6,329 nucleotides of DNA from Chthoniobacterales bacterium (lineage in GTDB: Bacteria; Verrucomicrobiota; Verrucomicrobiia; Chthoniobacterales; UBA6821): contig JAIPKF010000088.1 in the NCBI GenBank assembly GCA_021733705.1, positions 1-6,329 of the forward strand. Reading direction: 5' to 3'. A model generated the notes under the pieces. It was not told where the DNA came from and ran no database searches. It saw only the letters and a list, made by a program, of their open reading frames with translations. Below, in pieces: positions 1-4,754 of the stretch; the stretch's first letter is position 1; every line of letters begins with the position of its first letter. A program made the translations under genes and the position numbers.

Positions 1-537
1 ATTTCACAATCTATTGGACCAACCTTTAAAAATCTTTTTGCAAAAGGAAACCTGAGTGGTGATTTTACCGTAATTAATGAATATCTAGTAGAAGACCTTA
101 AGGAATTAGATCTCTGGGACGCTACTATGATTGAGGAATTGAAATATATGGATGGTTCGATTCAAGAAATCGAGCGTATTCCCTCAGCTCTCCGTGAGAT
201 CTATCGCACAGCTTTTGAAATTGAGCCCTACTGGTATGTAGAATGTGCAAGTCGCCGCCAAAAATGGATCGATATGGGGCAATCACTGAACCTTTATATT
301 GCAGCCCCAAACGGTCGCAAATTAAACGATATGTATATGCATGCTTGGGAGAGTGGTTTAAAAACAACCTATTATTTGAGATCGGTTGCTGCCAATACGA
401 TTGAAAAAACAACATTGCAGTCACGTCCTCGTTGGGCAAGCGAAGGAAAAACTGAGGAGGCTCTTCCTCTCCAGGAGGTACAAGCCTGTAGTTTGGAGGC
501 TAGGATGAGAGGCGAGGAATGTGAAGCCTGCCAATAG
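1..537 (+). CDS. nrdA: Ribonucleoside-diphosphate reductase, alpha (large) subunit, C-terminal part
   Basis: This is the C-terminal 178 residues of a class I ribonucleotide reductase large subunit, which reduces ribonucleoside diphosphates to deoxyribonucleotides in the cytoplasm together with the radical-bearing NrdB subunit. The frame is open from base 1, so the gene starts outside the window; the ATG at 127 is internal. The stretch NGRKLNDMYMHAWESGLKTT, followed by Tyr-Tyr at 370-375, matches the NrdA C-terminal barrel and the paired tyrosines of the radical transfer path (Y730/Y731 in E. coli). The protein ends GEECEACQ. The two cysteines (codons 520-522 and 529-531) form the flexible-tail redox pair that re-reduces the active-site disulfide and is itself served by thioredoxin or glutaredoxin. 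No nrdB follows; the next gene is aroD after 132 bases without a clear terminator. Family assignment is very secure. Confidence 0.96.
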   Translation: MSQSIGPTFKNLFAKGNLSGDFTVINEYLVEDLKELDLWDATMIEELKYMDGSIQEIERIPSALREIYRTAFEIEPYWYVECASRRQKWIDMGQSLNLYIAAPNGRKLNDMYMHAWESGLKTTYYLRSVAANTIEKTTLQSRPRWASEGKTEEALPLQEVQACSLEARMRGEECEACQ

Positions 538-669
538 GAAGTTGTTTATTTCATTATTGTCATAGGCTGATGACTCAGCTGGATGCTCTATTGCCACCCC
601 ATTCAGCTGTGCTCTAATGCAGAGGCTTTGAAAGAATCAAAGAAAAGAGAAGCTTTCTATCGTTATTCC

Positions 670-1512
670 ATGAAAACTCCCTTCATTGTTGGCACATTAC
701 ATTCTGAGTTATGCCTCAAGATGTTATCCCGGATATTTCATACTGATCACCTGCGTAAGCCCGGAAGCCAGATGGATGCTGCGTTGATCTCGAAGTCTTC
801 CTCAGGCAGTGTGTACACACACTGCCGTCCTCAGACTTCATCGCTCGCCTTACCCCATAAGCCTTCACGTCCTCCTCGTCACGATCAGTATGAAATATCC
901 GGGTTAAAGAAAAATCCTAGAGAACTCTTTTATAAAATTGATCTGCTTGAAGCTCGTCTTGATTCTTTACCTCTTTCTCTATTGCCGTCATGGTGGCCCC
1001 TCCCTGTTATTGCTACAGCGCGTCATCATGCTGAAGGAGGAGTTTCTCATCTTTCCACATCACAACGGCAGCATCTGCTTGAAGAGTCTCTTGCATGGGC
1101 TTCTGCTATTGATGTGGAATGGCGCTCTTTGAAAAAGTATACTTCATTAATAGCTGCTGCCAAAAAAGAAAAACGATTTATCATCTCTTCTTTTCATGAT
1201 TTTAAGACCGTTCCCTCATTAGCACGATTAGAAAGGATGAGCCTCTTGGCTCAAGAAGCAGGAGCTGATCTTTTTAAGGTAGCCTGCAGAGTCACTCATG
1301 AGCATGAGCTGCTACGCTTACTTGCTTTTCAATCAATGATGCCAACTGATTTTCCTATCGCTTGTATGGGTATGGGGGAGGGGGGAAAGATCTCAAGAAT
1401 ACTCCTACCACTTTGCGGATCTTGGCTAAGCTATGGGTGGCTTTATAAGCCACAACTCTCTGGACAGTGGTCTGCAGAGGAACTGACTCTCTTGTCTAGA
1501 AAATTTTGGTAG
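670..1512 (+). CDS. aroD: Type I 3-dehydroquinate dehydratase with an in-frame palindromic insertion
   Basis: This enzyme catalyses the Schiff-base dehydration of 3-dehydroquinate to 3-dehydroshikimate, the third step of the shikimate pathway. With the start at 670 the protein has 280 residues. Every catalytic landmark of the E. coli/Salmonella enzyme is visible: DLLEARLD (E94, R96), ATARHHAEGG (R118, E122), SSFHDF (H176), GADLFKVA (Schiff-base K203), KISR (R243) and LSGQWS (S264, Q266). The start at 670 (MKTPFIVGTLHSE) is chosen because it matches the first beta strand of the family; an in-frame ATG at 583 would add 29 unrelated residues. Neither start has a good ribosome binding site. Residues 20-79 are foreign, encoded by the palindromic element; without them the protein is 220 residues, normal for this family. 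The enzyme stands alone here, whereas Chlamydia species fuse it to AroE. Its last Trp codon and stop overlap the opposing tRNA-Glu. All catalytic residues lie outside the insertion, so the enzyme may still work. Confidence 0.93.
   Translation: MKTPFIVGTLHSELCLKMLSRIFHTDHLRKPGSQMDAALISKSSSGSVYTHCRPQTSSLALPHKPSRPPRHDQYEISGLKKNPRELFYKIDLLEARLDSLPLSLLPSWWPLPVIATARHHAEGGVSHLSTSQRQHLLEESLAWASAIDVEWRSLKKYTSLIAAAKKEKRFIISSFHDFKTVPSLARLERMSLLAQEAGADLFKVACRVTHEHELLRLLAFQSMMPTDFPIACMGMGEGGKISRILLPLCGSWLSYGWLYKPQLSGQWSAEELTLLSRKFW
724..726 (+). repeat. Possible target-site duplication, left copy (TTA)
   Basis: TTA directly precedes the element and occurs again at 904-906, directly after the right arm. 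Both are in-frame leucine codons. Three bases can match by chance, so this is suggestive only, but the arithmetic (177-base element plus 3-base duplication equals 60 codons) fits. Confidence 0.4.
728..748 (+). repeat. Left terminal inverted arm of the palindromic element
   Basis: This 21-base arm begins CCCGGATATTTC and ends CTGATC. It is the exact reverse complement of 883-903. Going outward, the match resumes after one mismatch (TTAT on the left against TTAA as the right flank reads in reverse complement). In aroD it encodes part of RIFHTD, the first residues of the foreign peptide. Confidence 0.93.
792..839. repeat. Nested central palindrome of the element
   Basis: The innermost palindrome has 10-bp arms GGCAGTGTGT (805-814) and ACACACTGCC (817-826) around a 2-base centre. 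A second pair of arms, GAAGTCT (792-798) and AGACTTC (833-839), lies outside it, separated by unpaired 6-base stretches on both sides (TCCTCA and GTCCTC). As RNA this would form a 10-bp hairpin, a symmetric internal loop and a further 7 bp. With the outer arms, the whole element could fold into one long interrupted stem. There is no T-tract, so it does not look like an intrinsic terminator. Confidence 0.85.
883..903 (-). repeat. Right terminal inverted arm of the palindromic element
   Basis: This arm begins GATCAGTATG and ends ATATCCGGG, the perfect reverse complement of 728-748. In aroD it encodes DQYEISG, after which the normal enzyme sequence resumes with KKNPRE. The two arms are 134 bases apart. 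Confidence 0.93.
904..906 (+). repeat. Possible target-site duplication, right copy (TTA)
   Basis: This is the second TTA, immediately after the right arm and in the same codon phase as the copy at 724-726. Losing one TTA together with the element gives the reconstructed uninterrupted aroD. Confidence 0.4.
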
Positions 1513-1581
1513 CGCGTACGGGAGTCGAACCCGTGCGCCAGCCTTGAGAGGGCTGTGTCCTAACCACTAGACGAACGCGCC
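1507..1581 (-). tRNA. tRNA-Glu (anticodon CUC), CCA encoded
   Basis: Read on the minus strand, the sequence folds as a full cloverleaf. The acceptor stem is GGCGCGT with ACGCGCT, the D arm is GTC..GAC with loop AGTGGTTAGG between, the anticodon stem is CAGCC/GGCTG around loop CTCTCAA, and the variable region has 4 bases. The T stem is ACGGG/CCCGT with loop TTCGACT, followed by discriminator A and an encoded CCA (1507-1509). The anticodon CTC reads the glutamate codon GAG. The TAGTGG...AGGAC D-arm pattern is typical of bacterial tRNA-Glu. The first acceptor pair is a G-U wobble (G1 with U72), where bacterial tRNA-Glu usually has G-C. The 3' end overlaps the Trp and stop codons of convergent aroD by six bases. 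Glutamate tRNAs do not carry queuosine, so nearby queA is not functionally linked to it. Confidence 0.93.
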
Positions 1582-1600
1582 AAAAATAATCAAGTGATTG

Positions 1601-1629
1601 ATTCTGTTCTAATCCCTAAAAACAGGCAA
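1601..1629 (-). promoter_or_regulatory. Candidate sigma-70 promoter for tRNA-Glu
   Basis: On the minus strand, TTGCCT (1624-1629) and CAGAAT (1601-1606) are separated by exactly 17 bases, with the -10 box ending 19 bases before the tRNA 5' end. Spacing and position are right, and the -35 box is fair. The -10 box is a weak match (CAGAAT against TATAAT). This is read from pattern only. Confidence 0.35.
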
Positions 1630-1705
1630 TAAAAGATATCAAAAAGAATAAGAGAAGAGCTCATTTCACTTGCGATCATTTTTTATTTTAGAAAGAATCG
1701 GAGCT

Positions 1706-1939
1706 ATGAATAAACTTTACATTAAACCAGGATGTCCGTGGTGTCGTGATGCTATGGAGTGGCTTGATGCCAAAGGTTTCCCTTATGAGCCCATTGATGT
1801 ACTGAGTAATCAATCTGCCTATGATGAAATGATTGCTCTTTCAGGACAAACAAAGACACCAACGCTTCAAACAGAAGACAAAAGAGTCCTAGCCGATTTT
1901 GATGTGGCTCAACTTCCTGAATTTTTAAATAAAGAGTGA
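1706..1939 (+). CDS. Glutaredoxin, CPWC type
   Basis: This is a 77-residue single-domain glutaredoxin, a cytoplasmic thiol-disulfide oxidoreductase that uses glutathione or another low-molecular-weight thiol. It opens with MNKLYIKPGCPWCRDAMEWL, giving strand 1 and the active site C10-P-W-C13 at the start of helix 1. The cis-proline motif follows (KTPTLQ, Pro52), then a C-terminal ADFDVAQLPEFL that matches the usual glutathione-binding GG/SDD region only loosely. ATG 1706 is chosen because the glutaredoxin fold begins there; an in-frame TTG at 1670 would add 12 residues with no family match. GGAG lies only two bases before the ATG, so it is a poor ribosome binding site. The stop overlaps the GTG start of queA by four bases, so the two are translationally coupled. 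Possible partners include the NrdA redox tail encoded upstream, but that is inference. CPWC rather than CPYC is an accepted variant. Confidence 0.9.
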   Translation: MNKLYIKPGCPWCRDAMEWLDAKGFPYEPIDVLSNQSAYDEMIALSGQTKTPTLQTEDKRVLADFDVAQLPEFLNKE

Positions 1940-2925
1940 GTTCTTTTCTCAGCGATTATCAGTATGAGCTCCCACCAGAGTTGGTAGCTTCTTACCCTCT
2001 TGGGCGTCGAGAATCCTCTCGCATGCTGGTTCTGCACAGGAAAAGCGGCCAAATAGAGCATCGATTATTTCGAGATCTCTCTGATTATATTCGTCCAGAC
2101 GATTTGTTGGTCCTGAACAATAGCAAGGTAATTCCTGCTAGATTATATGATGTTTCTGAAAAGATAGAGGTCCTTCTCATTGAAAAAAGAGATGAATTCC
2201 ATTGGATCGCGATGGTAAAACCAGGTCGTAAAATGCGCCTGGGAAACAAAGTCCTTCTTGGAGATGCTGAAATTACTGTAAAAGAGATTCTACCAGACGG
2301 GACAAGGCTTCTTTCCTTTGACCATCCTCTCGATTTAGACCGATGGGGGCAGATGCCTATTCCTCCCTATTTGAAGCGTTCAGCAACAGAAGATGATAAA
2401 ATTCGGTATCAAACTGTTTTTGCAAGAAAGCTCGGCTCTGTAGCTGCTCCTACTGCAGGACTTCATTTTACGGAGGAAATTCTAAAACAGTTCCATCATG
2501 CTTTTATTACCTTGCATGTGGGCCCGGGAACTTTCTTGCCAGTCAAAAATGATAACCTTGCTGATCATCAAATGCATCATGAGAATTATCAGATTGAAGA
2601 TCCTGTCGCAGAAAAATTGAATCAGTTCCTTGAATCGAAACAAGGACGCCTCGTAGCTGTTGGAACAACAACAACACGTGTCTTAGAGTCGTTACCACCT
2701 GGTAAAATTGTCCCAGAAAATAGTGCAACCTCTATTTTCATACGACCTCCCTATGAATTTCAAAAAGTAGATGCTCTATTAACGAATTTTCATTTACCAG
2801 GATCAACACTTCTCATGCTTATCAGCGCCTTTGCAGGACGAGAGAAAATCTTAGAAGTCTATCGCAAGGCTGTTGAAGAAAAATATCGATTTTTCAGCTA
2901 TGGTGATTGCATGCTCATTTTATAA
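1936..2925 (+). CDS. queA: S-adenosylmethionine:tRNA ribosyltransferase-isomerase
   Basis: QueA transfers and isomerises the ribosyl moiety of S-adenosylmethionine onto preQ1 at position 34 of tRNAs with GUN anticodons (Tyr, His, Asn, Asp), making epoxyqueuosine. The 329-residue protein is slightly shorter than the usual 340-356 but contains the full set of blocks. They are YELPPELVASYPLGRRESSRML near the N-terminus, VLNNSKVIPARL (59-70), PIPPYLKR (141-148), GSVAAPTAGLHFTEEIL (167-183), HVGPGTFLPV (194-203), GTTTTRVLES (243-252), TNFHLPGSTLLMLISAFAG (283-301) and the ending YRFFSYGDCMLIL. The start is GTG at 1936, inside the grx stop region (GTGA overlap), which places homology right at the N-terminus. 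The other queuosine genes (tgt, queG/queH, precursor supply) are not in the window. The gene converges on the HIT gene with 22 bases between stops and no convincing terminator. Confidence 0.97.
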   Translation: MSSFLSDYQYELPPELVASYPLGRRESSRMLVLHRKSGQIEHRLFRDLSDYIRPDDLLVLNNSKVIPARLYDVSEKIEVLLIEKRDEFHWIAMVKPGRKMRLGNKVLLGDAEITVKEILPDGTRLLSFDHPLDLDRWGQMPIPPYLKRSATEDDKIRYQTVFARKLGSVAAPTAGLHFTEEILKQFHHAFITLHVGPGTFLPVKNDNLADHQMHHENYQIEDPVAEKLNQFLESKQGRLVAVGTTTTRVLESLPPGKIVPENSATSIFIRPPYEFQKVDALLTNFHLPGSTLLMLISAFAGREKILEVYRKAVEEKYRFFSYGDCMLIL

Positions 2926-2947
2926 AAATGTTCTTAGCTTGCATATT

Positions 2948-3472
2948 TTATGCTGATTGCAACGAGGATTCCTTCTCTTGATAAGCAATTAATTCTCGAT
3001 ACAGCTTTTCTAGTCCATTCGGAATAACTCGAGTTCCAGCTAGGAGCGGCATGAAATTTTGATCGTTTTCCCAACGTGGTACGATATGAAGATGAAGATG
3101 CTCTTTGAAACCAGCTCCGCTTCCACAACCGAGATTTAAACCGATGTTAAATCCGTGAGCATGGACTACCACTTTGAGTAGATTTTGTGCATGAAGCGCA
3201 AGATGCCATAAATCAAGAGCCTCCTCATCAGAGAGTGCACTCATCTCCGCTGTCTTACGGTAAGGAACCGCCATGAGATGACCGGTTGTATAAGGGTATT
3301 TATTGAGAATGAGAAAAGCATGTTTGCGACGAGTCACAATGAAATGGGCTGCATCATCAGATGTATGAGCAGCTTTAAGCAAGAAATCGTCATTTGATTT
3401 TTGATCGCGTTCAAAGTATTCTACACGCCATGGGGCCCAGAGGTTTTCAAGTTGTTTTTTAGGGAATTCCAT
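2948..3472 (-). CDS. HIT-family nucleotide hydrolase/phosphorylase (Ap4A-type)
   Basis: This is a 174-residue histidine-triad protein. It carries the family signature KEHLHLHIVPRW, with H125-L-H127-L-H129 forming the triad and H127 the expected nucleotidyl-accepting histidine. The N-terminal NLWAPWRVEYF and the phrase FNIGLNLGCGSGAGFKEHLH are typical of the long bacterial/mycobacterial branch annotated as diadenosine tetraphosphate phosphorylase or hydrolase. A TTGHLMAVPYRK block (62-73) gives the conserved mid-domain strand. Many members of this branch have a zinc-binding C-x-x-C soon after the LWAPWR motif. Here that stretch reads DQKSNDDFLLKAAH, with no cysteines. The gene is last in the minus-strand operon, starting 7 bases after the lpxB stop with no recognisable ribosome binding site, so re-initiation after lpxB is likely. 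Exact substrate cannot be told from sequence. Confidence 0.88.
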   Translation of the reverse strand: MEFPKKQLENLWAPWRVEYFERDQKSNDDFLLKAAHTSDDAAHFIVTRRKHAFLILNKYPYTTGHLMAVPYRKTAEMSALSDEEALDLWHLALHAQNLLKVVVHAHGFNIGLNLGCGSGAGFKEHLHLHIVPRWENDQNFMPLLAGTRVIPNGLEKLYRELIAYQEKESSLQSA

Positions 3473-3479
3473 AATGTTT

Positions 3480-4700
3480 TTATAAAAATGAAATCATAGT
3501 CGCTGCAGCCTTACTATAGGCTCCTTGGCCATGAAGTGTGGAAATAACTTTTGTGAGTTGTTTGCCGAGTTGATCACCAGCTTGTGGATTTGTGAAATAT
3601 CGAAGGGACTCTTTGGCAAGTGCTTTTGGTGTTGCCTCTTTTTGGATAAATTCTCTTACAATAAGATGATCTGCTAAAATATTGACGATTCCTAGAAAAG
3701 GAACACGAATCAATTGTTTTCCTACAACATAAGTCAGCCAAGCAACCTTGTAAACAAGAGCATAGGGAAGGGCGTAGCAAGCTGCTTCCAGGGTTGCTGT
3801 TCCTGAACAAACAAGACCAAAAGTAGCACGTTGCATGAGTTCTGGAGCTTTTCCTATCGTGATCGATATTGGAACACCTGCTTCCTGAATCATCGATTGC
3901 ATCATCGTAGCAAGAACAGGGTTTGCAGCTGCTGCTTGAGCAGAAAGATGAGGTTGGTTTTTTATCATTTCTTTGAATGTCAAAATCATCACTGGAAAAA
4001 GGTGTCGCACCTCACGCTCACGACTTCCTGGAAAAAGGCCTAGTAGATTCTTTTCGCGCAGAAGGGAAGGTGCTTCTTTTTTAGAAGCCATGATGGTTTC
4101 GACTAGGGGATGTCCTGCAAAGATGGTGGGGAGTCCCGAGGATTCGTAAAGCTCTTTTTCAAATGGAAAAATACAAATCATCAGATCAAGCAAGCGGGCC
4201 ATTTTTGGAATGCGGTTTTTATTCCAAGCCCAGACTTGAGGACTGATATAGTAAAAGATTTTTATGGGAAGCTTTCGACGGCGGATTGCTTTGGCCAGAC
4301 GCAAATTAAATCCTGGATAATCAATCAAGATGATGGCTTTGGGCTTTTCTTCTTGAAGCTGGCGCAGAAATTGAGAGAACTTGGCTCGAAAATAACTATA
4401 TTTTTTCAGCACATCCCAAAGGCCAACAACAGCCGATTCTTCAATCCAGTTTTCAAATTGCTGGATGGGGTGATGAGGGTCTGTTGTTTGTTGGTGGAAG
4501 TTCGTGGTAGATACTTCCTGATTCTCTAATTCAGAGCTTTTTTTTTGCTGGCTGAGAGAAGCTATCTGCATCTTTGGACCACCTGCTCCAATAAAGGAGA
4601 TAGAAGGAACTTTCTGACTCAAAGCCTGCATTAGGGCTGCCCCGTACGTATCACCACTGGCTTCGCCCGAGAGAATGAATATTTTTAGAGAGTGATCCAA
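3480..4700 (-). CDS. lpxB: Lipid-A-disaccharide synthase
   Basis: LpxB is a peripheral membrane glycosyltransferase (GT19) that joins UDP-2,3-diacylglucosamine and lipid X into the lipid A disaccharide. Visible blocks are IFILSGEASGDTYGAALMQAL (N-terminal, 8-27), AVVGLWDVL (90-98), ILIDYPGFNLRLA (124-136, with D127 at the place of the essential E. coli D98), YYISPQVWAWNKNRI (150-164), FPGSREREV (223-231), VCSGTATLEA (297-306) and VNILADHLIVREFIQ (339-353). At 406 residues it is some 25-30 longer than the usual 380; the excess is a polar Gln/Ser/Thr/His-rich insertion around residues 50-82, before the AVVGLWDVL block. The start must be the TTG at 4700: an in-frame TAA lies five codons upstream, and homology begins at once. 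No ribosome binding site is evident. It lacks the large extra N-terminal region of Chlamydia trachomatis LpxB. It lies 54 bases downstream of the oxidoreductase gene and 7 upstream of the HIT gene. Confidence 0.96.
   Translation of the reverse strand: MDHSLKIFILSGEASGDTYGAALMQALSQKVPSISFIGAGGPKMQIASLSQQKKSSELENQEVSTTNFHQQTTDPHHPIQQFENWIEESAVVGLWDVLKKYSYFRAKFSQFLRQLQEEKPKAIILIDYPGFNLRLAKAIRRRKLPIKIFYYISPQVWAWNKNRIPKMARLLDLMICIFPFEKELYESSGLPTIFAGHPLVETIMASKKEAPSLLREKNLLGLFPGSREREVRHLFPVMILTFKEMIKNQPHLSAQAAAANPVLATMMQSMIQEAGVPISITIGKAPELMQRATFGLVCSGTATLEAACYALPYALVYKVAWLTYVVGKQLIRVPFLGIVNILADHLIVREFIQKEATPKALAKESLRYFTNPQAGDQLGKQLTKVISTLHGQGAYSKAAATMISFL
4538..4546 (-). repeat. A9 homopolymer within the lpxB coding strand
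   Basis: Nine consecutive A residues on the coding strand fall in codons for Gln-Lys-Lys-Ser at the start of the non-conserved polar insertion of LpxB. Runs of this length can slip during replication or transcription in AT-rich genomes. The frame is intact as sequenced. Confidence 0.9.
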
Positions 4701-4754
4701 AGGAAAAAATTTTTAAATATTACAGATTACGGGTGGATCTCAATCATCATTTAC

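Larger units (their letters stand above)
727..903. mobile_element. In-frame palindromic (RPE/MITE-like) element inside aroD
   Basis: The segment is bounded by perfect 21-bp inverted arms at 728-748 and 883-903. Between them the layout is symmetric: 43 bases (749-791), a nested 48-base central palindrome (792-839), and 43 bases (840-882). The two 43-base flanks do not pair. By hand count 94 of 176 bases are G or C (53%), visibly richer than the surrounding aroD. TTA occurs just outside both ends (724-726 and 904-906), which could be a target duplication. Removing 727-906 takes out exactly 60 codons and joins LCLKM-L to KKNPRELFYKIDLLEARLD, a normal dehydroquinase N-terminal region. The element encodes no transposase and could only have moved with help from elsewhere. 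The comparison with Rickettsia palindromic elements concerns behaviour, not sequence similarity, which I cannot test here. Other copies in the genome are expected but not visible in this window. Confidence 0.85.

Noticed and set aside
583..669. An upstream ATG giving aroD 29 extra residues
   Set aside because: The extra peptide (MLYCHPIQLCSN...) has no dehydroquinase similarity. Family homology starts exactly at the ATG at 670, and 583 has no ribosome binding site.
1507..2925. A functional link between tRNA-Glu and queA
   Set aside because: Queuosine is placed in GUN anticodons (Tyr, His, Asn, Asp). The CUC anticodon of this tRNA is not a substrate.
2941..2953. Hairpin GCATA-TTT-TATGC between convergent queA and the HIT gene, and a second AT-only one at 2916-2930
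   Set aside because: The stems are 5-6 bp and AT-rich, with no proper T-tract, and they overlap the gene ends. This is too weak to call a bidirectional terminator.
4496..4518. Inverted repeat GGAAGT/ACTTCC inside the LpxB insertion, considered as a second palindromic element
   Set aside because: It has only 6-bp arms, no relation to the arms in aroD, and no flanking duplication. It is expected by chance.
4110..4529. A 139-residue open frame on the plus strand, opposite lpxB
   Set aside because: It is the antisense of a strongly conserved lpxB and its translation resembles no family I know.
4701..4754. Possible promoter for lpxB (TTGAGA and TAATAT on the minus strand)
   Set aside because: The spacer is only 15 bases and the gap is a short intra-operon one of AT-rich DNA, so chance matches are likely.
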